DNA of 64,000 nucleotides from assembly GCA_963814055.1 (NCBI GenBank), contig CAWFBJ010000014.1, forward strand, positions 248,001 through 312,000, written 5' to 3'. The position numbers and the translations under genes were made by a program. Below, piece by piece: positions 45,760 through 53,776 of the stretch (position 1 is the first letter of the stretch; every line of letters begins with the position of its first letter). Source of the stretch: AWTP1-13 sp963814055. Lineage in GTDB: Bacteria; Pseudomonadota; Alphaproteobacteria; Rhizobiales; Hyphomicrobiaceae. Below the pieces are notes generated by a model. It had not been told where the DNA came from, made no database searches, and worked only from the letters and a program-made list of their open reading frames with translations.

Positions 45760-46827
45760 TCAGCCGAACTTTGGGTCCAGTTCGCCTTTTTGGTACCGTG
45801 CAGCCATCTCGGCCAGCGTGTGCACACGCTTGAACTTTGTTGCTTGCCCGGCGGTATTGAACTCCTGAAGGCGCTGCTTGCAAAGCTTGCGCATGGCATC
45901 CATGGCGGGCTTCAGATATTTGCGCGGGTCGAATTCGCCGGGATCCTCGGCGAGCACGCGGCGGATCTGCCCCGTCATGGCCATGCGGTTGTCGGTATCG
46001 ATGTTGATCTTTCTGACGCCGTGCTTGATGCCGCGCTGAATCTCCTCGACCGGAACGCCCCACGTAGGTTTCATCCTGCCGCCGAACTTGTTGATGATGT
46101 CCTGCAGCTCCTGCGGCACCGACGAGGAACCGTGCATGACAAGATGCGTGTTGGGCAGCTTCTTGTGGATCTCCTCGATGACATGCATGGCGAGAACCTT
46201 GCCGTCGGGCTTGCGCGAGAACTTGTAGGCGCCGTGCGAGGTCCCCATGGCGATGGCAAGCGCGTCCACCTTGGTTTCCTTGACGAACTTCACGGCCTCG
46301 TCGGGGTTCGTCAGCAATTGGTCGTGCGAGAGCTTGCCCTCGGCGCCGTGGCCGTCTTCCTTGTCGCCCATGCCGGTTTCAAGCGAGCCCAGCACGCCCA
46401 GTTCGCCCTCGATCGAGATGCCGCCGAGGTGGGCCATGTTCGTCACCGCCTTGGTGACGCCGACGTTGTAATCCCAGTCGCCGGGTGTCTTGCCATCCGC
46501 TTTGAGCGAACCATCCATCATGACGGACGTAAAGCCCGCCTGGATTGCGGTCATGCAGGTGGCTGGTTCGTTGCCGTGGTCGAGATGTACGCAAACGGGT
46601 ATGTGCGGATAGATCTCCGTCACCGCGTCCATCATGTGCTTCAGCATCACGTCATTGGCATACGAGCGGGCGCCGCGGCTCGCCTGAATGATGACCGGCG
46701 CATCGACCTCGCTGGCGGCGGCCATGATGGCCAGTGCCTGCTCCATGTTGTTGATGTTGAAGGCCGGCACGCCGTAGCTGTGCTCGGCGGCGTGGTCTAG
46801 GAGCTGGCGAAGAGTTATGCGTGCCAT
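45760..46827 (-). CDS. fba: class II fructose-bisphosphate aldolase
   Basis: A 355-residue zinc-dependent aldolase of glycolysis, gluconeogenesis and the Calvin cycle. Markers: VPAFNINNMEQALAI, the metal ligands in CVHLDHGNE, MMDGSL, GELGVLG, HLVMHGSSSVP and INIDTDNRMA. Length fits the class IIB/CbbA type. ATG at 46827 with GGAGA upstream. Last gene of adh-panE-fba on the minus strand; convergent with copA. Confidence 0.95.
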   Translation of the reverse strand: MARITLRQLLDHAAEHSYGVPAFNINNMEQALAIMAAASEVDAPVIIQASRGARSYANDVMLKHMMDAVTEIYPHIPVCVHLDHGNEPATCMTAIQAGFTSVMMDGSLKADGKTPGDWDYNVGVTKAVTNMAHLGGISIEGELGVLGSLETGMGDKEDGHGAEGKLSHDQLLTNPDEAVKFVKETKVDALAIAMGTSHGAYKFSRKPDGKVLAMHVIEEIHKKLPNTHLVMHGSSSVPQELQDIINKFGGRMKPTWGVPVEEIQRGIKHGVRKINIDTDNRMAMTGQIRRVLAEDPGEFDPRKYLKPAMDAMRKLCKQRLQEFNTAGQATKFKRVHTLAEMAARYQKGELDPKFG

Positions 46828-46892
46828 GGACGTGCCGTCTCCAGAAATGCGTTGAGTCTGCGAAACCGCCGAGCAGGCAATTGGTTCACGGT

Positions 46893-47819
46893 CTAGACCT
46901 TGGGAGGGCCATCCGTGAAAGGCGCCAGCGCTGCCGCGATGAAGGCGTGCGTCGGCGCCGCCACGCCGTTGGCCTGAGCCAGCCGCGCCACTGCGCCCGA
47001 CAACCCCGCCACCTCGATCGGCTTGCCGGCCAGCAGGTCGTGGCACATGGAGGCCATCATTGCGTTCGGCAGGCCGTCGATCAGCTTGATGGTCTTCGCC
47101 GCGTCGCCAGGCTCGACACCCGCCTTCAATGCCACGCCGACCGCAATGGCCTCCTCCACTGCAGCTTTCACGAGCGCATAGGACTGTCCGTTGTTGCGGA
47201 TCGGACCCAGAGGCCCGCGCGTGAGCGCAGTCATGCCGGAGAGCGGTGCCAGCATGGCGAACTTCAACCATAGCGTGCGCGAGATGTTGTCGGAAAGAGA
47301 GGCATTGATGCCAGCCGCCACGCAGGCGGCATGAAAAGCGGTGACGCGTTCGCTGGGCTTGCCGTCCCGCTCGCCGAATTCGAGGATAGCGAATTTGCCG
47401 ATCTGCTTGATGACCCCGGGCTCGGGAATGTTGGAGGCGATGCGCGCCGCGCCCTCCACCACGTTGCCCGCGCCGACGATCTTGCCGATCCGTTCCGCGC
47501 TCTCCACGCCGTTCTGGAAAGTGAAAATTGCCGCGCCCTCGGCGACCAGCGGTTTGAGGCTTTCCGCAGCGTTCTCCGTGTCGCGCATTTTCACGGCGAA
47601 GATGATGGCGTCCGCTGCGGGAATATCGCGCACATCCGAAACGACCTTGACAGGGTTGAGATGCAAGTTGCCGATTTCGCTATCGAGCCGCAGGCCCTTG
47701 GCTTTCATGGCCCCCAGGTGTGCACCGCGCGCCACGAACGTCACATCGTTGCCGGCGGCAGCCAGGCGCGCGCCGAAGTAACCTCCGACGCCGCCGGGAC
47801 CCATGACTGTAATTTTCAT
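46893..47819 (-). CDS. panE: 2-dehydropantoate 2-reductase
   Basis: A 308-residue ketopantoate reductase-family protein: VMGPGGVGGYFGARLAAAGN at the N terminus binds NADPH, FAVKMRDTENAAE follows, and catalytic Lys lies in LWLKFAMLAP. Catalyses the last reduction to pantoate, although several paralogues of this family act on other 2-ketoacids. Nine bases after the alcohol dehydrogenase stop, so co-transcribed. Confidence 0.88.
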   Translation of the reverse strand: MKITVMGPGGVGGYFGARLAAAGNDVTFVARGAHLGAMKAKGLRLDSEIGNLHLNPVKVVSDVRDIPAADAIIFAVKMRDTENAAESLKPLVAEGAAIFTFQNGVESAERIGKIVGAGNVVEGAARIASNIPEPGVIKQIGKFAILEFGERDGKPSERVTAFHAACVAAGINASLSDNISRTLWLKFAMLAPLSGMTALTRGPLGPIRNNGQSYALVKAAVEEAIAVGVALKAGVEPGDAAKTIKLIDGLPNAMMASMCHDLLAGKPIEVAGLSGAVARLAQANGVAAPTHAFIAAALAPFTDGPPKV

Positions 47820-47828
47820 GCTCTTGCC

Positions 47829-48878
47829 TCAGGGAGTGATGACCACGCGGCCGACGATCTTGCCCTCGCGCAGGTCGTCCAGTGACTTGCTGGTCTGGTC
47901 GAGCGGCCGCTTTTCCACGGGGATCGGCGCGATCTTGCCGGCTTTCACCAGCTCGATCATCTCGGCTGCCTCGGTGGTGGAGCCGACGTAACTGCCCATG
48001 ACGGTCAGCGCGCGCAGGGGGAACATGGGCACCGGCAGCGTGAAGCTGCCGCCGATCAGTCCGACGACGATGGCAGCCCCGCCCTTGGCCACGGTGGCGT
48101 GCGCGAATCCGAGCGATTTGTCCGAGCCGGCAAAGTCGACCGCCGCACCCACGCCGCCGCCCGAAGCCTTGGCGATGACCTTGCGTGCACCCGCATCGGC
48201 CGGATCGAACGCCTCCGCAGCGCCGAGCTTGAGCGCGGCCTCGCGCTTGCCGGCGTCTATATCGGCAACGAAGATGGGCTTGTCGGTCAGCGCGCGCGCG
48301 AATTGCAGCCCCATCATGCCGACGCCCCCGAGGCCGACGATCAGCAACGGTCCCGCGCGCAGGTAAGGAATGGCCTTCTTGATGGCGCCATAGCCGGTAA
48401 GCCCCGAGCACATGAGGGGCCCGGCAATCTCCGGCGCAATGCCTGTCACGTCGATCAGATAGCGCGGATGCGGCACCATCACATGCGTCGCGTAACCGCC
48501 GTCGACGGTGATGCCGAGCGCTCGCGGCGCATTGCACATATGCTCGTCGCCACGCGCGCACAGCCCGCATTTGCCGCAGCCGATCCAAGGATAGGCCGCG
48601 TACTGCTTGCCGTTGACGGCGCCTTGAGCGTCGGGCCCGGCGGCTTCCACAGTCCCGGAAATCTCATGCCCGAACGTGAACGGGAGTTGCCGGCCGCTGC
48701 GTACGTCAAGCTTCTGGCCACCGCCGAGGTCGAAGTAGCCGTCCTGAAGGTGAATGTCGGAATGGCACACCCCGCAGTGGGAGACGCGCAGCAATACCTC
48801 GGTTCCCGATGGTGCCGGGGTGGGCGCCTCGGTCGCCTGTAGCGGCTTGGCATACTCGACCAGCGATTGACGATGCAT
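47829..48878 (-). CDS. zinc-dependent alcohol dehydrogenase
   Basis: A 349-residue MDR-family dehydrogenase. Catalytic zinc ligands in HCGVCHSD and GHEISGTVEAAG; structural zinc cysteines in CGKCGLCARGDEHMC; NAD fold IVGLGGVGMMGLQ. ATG at 48878 starts MHRQSLVEYAKPL. Upstream of panE and fba on the same strand. Substrate unknown. Confidence 0.9.
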   Translation of the reverse strand: MHRQSLVEYAKPLQATEAPTPAPSGTEVLLRVSHCGVCHSDIHLQDGYFDLGGGQKLDVRSGRQLPFTFGHEISGTVEAAGPDAQGAVNGKQYAAYPWIGCGKCGLCARGDEHMCNAPRALGITVDGGYATHVMVPHPRYLIDVTGIAPEIAGPLMCSGLTGYGAIKKAIPYLRAGPLLIVGLGGVGMMGLQFARALTDKPIFVADIDAGKREAALKLGAAEAFDPADAGARKVIAKASGGGVGAAVDFAGSDKSLGFAHATVAKGGAAIVVGLIGGSFTLPVPMFPLRALTVMGSYVGSTTEAAEMIELVKAGKIAPIPVEKRPLDQTSKSLDDLREGKIVGRVVITP

Positions 48879-48959
48879 CGATGAGTTCCTCGACTTGCAT
48901 AGCTTGAGCTTAGCAGACATTCCCGACTGGTTGACAACGCTAACACAGGCTTGGGCGGG

Positions 48960-48984
48960 GGAACGCGCGAGTCTGCAGCGCGTT
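48960..48984 (+). promoter_or_regulatory. EcfG-type general stress promoter
   Basis: GGAAC (48960-48964), 16 bases, CGTT (48981-48984): exact match to the alphaproteobacterial EcfG/SigT consensus. Predicted start of transcription is near 48991, about 20 bases before the NepR-like ATG. Confidence 0.65.
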
Positions 48985-49010
48985 ACCTTACTGACAAGGA
49001 CCGAAATATC

Positions 49011-49229
49011 ATGGGTACAAATCGAACTCTAAAAAAAATTGGCGGTAAACTGCGAGAAGAATCCCGCGGCCTTGTCGAGGCGAAACTGCCCGAGCGATTG
49101 CGGGTGCTGGTGGACCGCCTTGCGTGTTTGGAAAGGCGCCGGGAGCCCGAAGACGGGCACGTCGCGCGTCGAGTCGCAACAATACTAGCAGATCGCGTGA
49201 AGCAGGTTCCGGGGCGGCCTACGCACTGA
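49011..49229 (+). CDS. NepR-like anti-sigma factor
   Basis: A 72-residue protein whose core (KKIGGKLREESRGLVEAKLP, then ERLRVLVDRLACLE) follows the NepR pattern: G-x-LR, a helix, P-x-R and a second helix. NepR binds EcfG sigma factors and releases them when PhyR is phosphorylated. ATG at 49011 follows AAGGA. It lies just behind an EcfG-type promoter, which supports feedback. No ecfG, phyR or histidine kinase gene is in the window, so it would be an orphan copy. Homology is by eye and moderate. Confidence 0.6.
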   Translation: MGTNRTLKKIGGKLREESRGLVEAKLPERLRVLVDRLACLERRREPEDGHVARRVATILADRVKQVPGRPTH

Positions 49230-49243
49230 GGCGAACCGCAAGC

Positions 49244-49268
49244 GGAACTTCAGATCATCGGTTGAGTT
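49244..49268 (+). promoter_or_regulatory. possible second EcfG-type promoter
   Basis: GGAAC (49244-49248), 16 bases, AGTT (49265-49268): one mismatch to GGAAC-N16-CGTT. Located 84 bases before the 43-residue membrane protein gene. Confidence 0.35.
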
Positions 49269-49352
49269 TAAGCTCTAGAGCCTGCGATGTGCAGGCGCTC
49301 ATGAGACCGTTCTGCGTCTTGGCCACACCCAACGCAGCTGCGAGGAGCACGC

Positions 49353-49484
49353 ATGACTGACATGAAATCGCTGATGATCGGCGCCCTTCTGGTGGCAGTA
49401 GTCGTGCTTGGTTACCTCTATTGGGATCGCCAGCGCAATACAGTCGAGATCAAGCTGCCGTCCGTCACGATCGAGAAGAGGTAG
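49353..49484 (+). CDS. 43-residue single-span membrane protein
   Basis: Starts MTDMKSLMIGALLVAVVVLG, then YLYWDRQRN and a short tail ending IEKR. One N-terminal transmembrane helix and a small hydrophilic C terminus. ATG has GAGGAG nine bases upstream, a strong site. I recall similar tiny proteins in many Hyphomicrobiales genomes; function is unknown. Placement behind a GGAAC-type promoter suggests stress induction. Confidence 0.7.
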   Translation: MTDMKSLMIGALLVAVVVLGYLYWDRQRNTVEIKLPSVTIEKR

Positions 49485-49512
49485 CTGCTTCTGGCGTTTT
49501 CGGACCGGGCTC

Positions 49513-49544
49513 AAAAGTAAAACGAGCCGCGTGAGCAGCTCGTT
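49513..49544 (-). terminator. rho-independent terminator of pnp
   Basis: On the minus strand AACGAGC pairs with GCTCGTT around a ten-base loop, followed by TTTTACTTTT. It lies about 30 bases after the pnp stop. Confidence 0.75.
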
Positions 49545-49572
49545 CCTTGTTCAGAAACTGTGTTTGCGAAAT

Positions 49573-51780
49573 CTAACCGCGCCGGCGCTCGCGGTGGCCG
49601 CCACCGCCGCGATCGCCACGATCTCTGCGCGGGGGGCGGCTCTCGAACTGCTCCTCGGGCTCGCCTTCAGGCGCGCGGGATTTCCGCGCCTGTCGCCTGA
49701 TCCACGATCTTCATGGAGAGGCGCACCTTGCCGCGGTCATCGAAGCCCAAGAGCTTGACGTAAACTTCCTGGCCCTCTTTCACGACTTCGCCGACGGTCT
49801 CCGGACGGCCCTGGGTGAGCTGCGAGATGTGCACCAGCCCGTCTTGCTTGCCGAAGAAGTTCACGAAGGCGCCGAACTCCATGATCTTCACGACCTTGCC
49901 CTTGTAGATCACGCCGACCTCGGGCTCGGACGTTATGGCCTTGATGCGCGCCATCGCCGCTTCGATCGCCTCGCGCTTGGAGGCAGCGATCTGGATGGTG
50001 CCATCGTCCTCGATGTCGACCTTGGCGCCGCTCTGGGCCACGATCTCGCGGATCACCGAGCCGCCTGAGCCGATCACTTCGCGGATCTTGTCGACCGGGA
50101 TCTTGATCGTCTCGATGCGCGGGGCGTGCTCGCCGAGTTCCGTGCGAGCGCCGGATAGGGCCTTGCTCATCTCGCCCAGGATGTGCATGCGCCCGGCAAA
50201 AGCCTGATCCAGGGCAATGCGCATGATCTCCTCGGTGATGCCGGTGATCTTGATGTCCATCTGCAGCGATGTGACACCCTTCTCCGTGCCGGCGACCTTG
50301 AAGTCCATGTCGCCCAGGTGGTCCTCGTCGCCGAGGATGTCGGAGAGCACGGCAAAACCGTTGCCCTCCTTGATCAGGCCCATGGCGATGCCAGCAACGG
50401 GCCGCTTCAGCGGCACGCCGGCATCCATGAGCGCCAGCGAGCTGCCGCACACGGTGGCCATCGACGAAGAGCCGTTGGATTCCGTGATCTCGGAGACAAG
50501 ACGGACCGTGTAGGGGAACTCCTCCGCCGACGGCATCAGCGGATGCACGGCGCGCCAGGCGAGCTTGCCATGGCCGATTTCGCGCCGGCCGGGCGAACCC
50601 ATGCGCCCCGTCTCGCCCACCGAGTATGGCGGGAAATTGTAGTGCAGCATGAAGCGTTCTTTGCGCGTGCCTTCGAGCGCATCGACGAACTGCTCGTCAT
50701 CGCCGGTGCCGAGCGTGGCAACGACGATGGCCTGCGTCTCGCCACGCGTGAACAAGGCCGAGCCGTGCGTGCGCGGCAGCACGTGCACCTCGGAAACGAT
50801 GGGGCGCACGGTCTTGAGGTCGCGGCCGTCGATACGCTTCTGCGTCTTGATGATGTCGCCGCGGACGACTTCCGACTCCAGGCTTCTTGAACACCGACGC
50901 CAGAAGCACTTGCTCGTTGATATCCGCGTCGGCAGGCAGCAGCTCCTTCTTCACCTTGGCGCTGGCGGCATCGACCAACTCGTGGCGCTTCTGCTTTTCC
51001 GGGGTAGCGAAGGCCTTGCGCAGGTCGGCTTCGACCAGCGCCTTGACCTTATCCGTGTATTTGGATGCATCGGGCGGCTGGAAATCCCAGGGCTCCTTCG
51101 CGGCCTTCTCGGCCAGCTTGATGATCGCATTGATCACGGGCTGGAAGCCGCGATGGCCGAACATGACAGCCTCGAGCATCTGCTTCTCGGGCAGTTCCTT
51201 GGCCTCGGATTCCACCATCATCACCGCATCGCACGGTGCCGGCCACGACCAGGTCGAGATCGCTCTTGGCCATCTCGTCGATCATGGGGTTGAGTACGAA
51301 CTGGCCGTCGACCACGCCGACGCGCGCGGCAGCGATGGGACCGAGGAACGGGAGCCCCGACAGCGTCAGTGCCGCAGAGGCTGCAACCAGTGCGACGATG
51401 TCGGGATCATTCTCCATGTCATGGGAAAGCACCGTCACAACGATCTGTGTCTCGTGCTTGAAGCCTTCCACGAACAGCGGTCTGATGGGCCGGTCGATCA
51501 GGCGCGAGGTAAGCGTTTCCTTCTCGCTCGGGCGGCCTTCGCGCTTGAAAAAGCCGCCGGGGATTTTGCCGGCGGCGTAGGTCTTCTCCTGGTAGTTGAC
51601 GGTCAGCGGGAAGAAGTCGATGCCGGGCCGTACGCTCTTGGCGGCGACCACGGTCGCCAGCACGCTGGTGTCACCGTACTGGGCGAACACAGCAGCGTCG
51701 GCCTGACGCGCGACGCGTCCCGTTTCAAGAGTGAGCTTGCGTCCGCCCCATTCAATTTCCACGCGATGTGTGTCGAACAT
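49573..51780 (-). CDS. pnp: polyribonucleotide nucleotidyltransferase, frame broken three times
   Basis: 3'-5' exoribonuclease of the degradosome, about 734 residues when single extra bases near 51235, 50882 and 49678 are removed. Parts: first RNase PH domain (MFDTHRVEIEWGGRKLTLET, SRLIDRPIRPLF), helical linker (ELVDAASAKVKKELLP), second RNase PH domain (RDLKTVRPIVSEVHVLPRTHGS), KH (IREVIGSGGSVIREIV), S1 (GKVVKIMEFGAFVNFFG), then an Arg/Gly-rich tail reached after the last break. Three +1 breaks in an otherwise well-conserved gene point to sequence errors. Follows rpsO. Confidence 0.93.
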
Positions 51781-51804
51781 TTCGTATCTCGTTTCTCGTT
51801 ATGA

Positions 51805-51839
51805 GCAGCGCCGAACGCTGCAACTTCCGCTCACGGAAG
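51805..51839 (-). promoter_or_regulatory. double hairpin in the pnp leader
   Basis: Two perfect stems lie between rpsO and pnp: GCAGCG/CGCTGC (51805-51821) and CTTCCG/CGGAAG (51824-51839). TATAAAG, a possible -10 element on the minus strand, lies just upstream near 51865. In E. coli the pnp leader hairpin is an RNase III site for autoregulation; the same role is plausible here. Confidence 0.5.
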
Positions 51840-51903
51840 CCGGCCCACATTGCCATCTTTATAAGGTGACGTGAGCAGCCCCCGCGACGGGCAGGTCTTT
51901 CCG

Positions 51904-52173
51904 CTAGCGGCGAATTCCAAGACGCTCGATGATCTTCTGGTAGCGCCCCTCGTCGTTCGCTTTGACGTGATCGAGGAGCCGGCGACGCAAGCTCACCATC
52001 TTGAGCAGGCCGCGCCGCGAATGGTTGTCCTTCTTATGAGTCTTGAAGTGCTCGGTCAGCCCGTTGATGCGCTCCGTCAGAAGCGCCACCTGGACCTCGG
52101 GCGAGCCGGTGTCGTTTTTCTTGGTTGCGTATTCCTTGACGATCTTCTGCTTGTGCTCTGTGCTCAGCGACAT
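51904..52173 (-). CDS. rpsO: 30S ribosomal protein S15
   Basis: An 89-residue primary 16S rRNA binding protein. Complete family sequence: DTGSPEVQVALLTERINGLT, HKKDNHSRRGLLKMVSLRRR and the end LIERLGIRR-like (IIERLGIRR). ATG at 52173. Located between truB and pnp as in most proteobacteria. Confidence 0.98.
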   Translation of the reverse strand: MSLSTEHKQKIVKEYATKKNDTGSPEVQVALLTERINGLTEHFKTHKKDNHSRRGLLKMVSLRRRLLDHVKANDEGRYQKIIERLGIRR

Positions 52174-52374
52174 CGGGACCCTTTCTCATACGTTGGGGGT
52201 AAGGAAGGCGGCCATGGCCGGGATGTCGTCCAGCTCAGGTCGCGGAAAAACCCGGGACGGAGCGCTCCAGAGCGCAGCGCCAGGGTGAGCGCCTTATACA
52301 CGAATTTAGGCTGTTTGCTACACGAATCGCGCTGTTTACGGCGGAAATCAGGAATGCCAAACGCTTGATTTAGC

Positions 52375-53306
52375 CTAATTATCCGCCCCGCGAAAATTGA
52401 ACACGCGAAGTGGATGCAATTCCCCCCGCTCGATGCGGCCGACCGCGATCAGGTGACCCCTGCACGTGGCGTACGTAGGGCCGGTCGCAGTTGGCGCATC
52501 GCGTCCGCGGATCAGCACGGCCTGGCCCCGCAGCAGGCGCGCAGCGTCGTTCTGGCCGACGTTGAGCACGGCAAGCTCGGACAGTGCAGCTTCAACCGGC
52601 AGCAGCAAACGGAGTGCGGCCTCTTCCCCGTCTTCTGCCGCAGCCCGCAGGGTCTCCATCGACACCGCATCGGCCTCGAGGAAGGATGCCACCCGCGTAC
52701 GCCGCAGCGCGACGACGTGGCCAAAACAGCCCAGCGCCCGGCCCATATCGCGCGCAAGTGCACGCACGTAGGTGCCCTTCCCGCATCGGGCCTCGAAGAC
52801 GGCGGTATCGGCACAGGGACCTTCCACCAACTTCAGCATGTCGATGCGGACCGGGCGTGACTTCCAACTCGACCGACCTCGCCCGCGCGCGCCAGATCGT
52901 AGGCGCGTTCGCCGTCGATCTTGATGGCCGAGAAGGCCGGCGGCGTCTGCAGGATCTCGCCGATGAACTGCGGCAGCAGCGCCTCGACCGCGCCGGACCC
53001 CGGACGGATGTCGCTGGTCGACACGGTGCGTCCTTCCGCGTCGTCGGTATCGGTCTCGACGCCCCAGCGCACCGTGAAGCGGTAGCCCTTTTCGCCTTCC
53101 ACGGCATACGGCACGGTCTTCGTCGCTTCGCCGAGCGCGATCGGGAGGATGCCGGTTGCCAGCGGATCGAGGGTGCCGGCGTGACCCGCCTTGCGCGCAT
53201 CGAAAAGGCGGCGCACGGCGCCGACGGCCTGCGTCGACGTCATGCCGGCCGGCTTGTCGAGGATGAGCCAGCCGTTGACGGCTTTGCCTTTCTTGCGGCG
53301 TGCCAT
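52375..53306 (-). CDS. truB: tRNA pseudouridine(55) synthase, frame broken twice
   Basis: Makes pseudouridine 55 in tRNA. About 309 residues when two extra bases within 52855-52880 are removed. N-terminal part: GWLILDKPAGMTSTQAV, catalytic Asp in AGHAGTLDPLATG, PPAFSAIKIDGERAY. Between the two breaks the short piece VELE is read in the third frame, restoring the family sequence EVVELESRPV. The C-terminal part has KGTYVRALARDMG and a PUA-like end. Two base pairs after rbfA; normal operon position. Confidence 0.92.
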
Positions 53307-53308
53307 GT

Positions 53309-53705
53309 TTATTTGTCGAGGTCCTTGCGTACCTTGTCGCTGGCGAGCAGCCGTTCGATGCGGTCGGCTTCGTCGAACGACTCATCCGCCATGAAGCGGA
53401 TGTCGGGCGCGAACTTGAGGTTGACCTCGTGCGCGATCTCGCCGCGGATGTATTTCTTGTTCCGCTCCAGCGCCGCCAGCACCGGCTTAACGTCCTTGCC
53501 GCCCAGCGGCATCACGTAAATGCTGGCGAGCCGCAGGTCGGGCGACATGCGCACCTCGGGGATCGTCACGAGATGCGAGGCCAGCACGTCGTCGTAGATC
53601 TCTCCCCGCGTCGAGCATTTCCGCCAGCGCATGCCGGATCAGCTCGCCGACGCGCAGTTGGCGTTGCGAGGGGCCGGTGCTTTTTTCGGAACGGCGATTG
53701 GCCAT
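53309..53705 (-). CDS. rbfA: ribosome-binding factor A, frame broken once
   Basis: Late 30S maturation factor, about 131 residues after removing one G in a GGGG near 53607. N terminus: SQRQLRVGELIRHALAEML; C-terminal part after the break: GEIYDDVLASHLVTIPEVRM, SPDLRLASIYVMPLG and the KH-like fold to LAPDIRF-like (KFAPDIRFMAD). ATG at 53705. Lies between infB and truB. Confidence 0.93.
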
Positions 53706-53776
53706 GATGTTTCAGCCCGGATTGCAAGAAGGGGCCGGCCCGAGAAGGTCCGACCCCCAATCACAATTGCAGTGCC

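Noticed and set aside
45739..46800. A 353-codon open frame opposite fba
   Set aside because: Antisense shadow of a conserved aldolase gene.
48901..49500. A complete phyR-nepR-ecfG locus
   Set aside because: Only the NepR-like gene and promoter-like sites are present; no response regulator or sigma factor gene is nearby.
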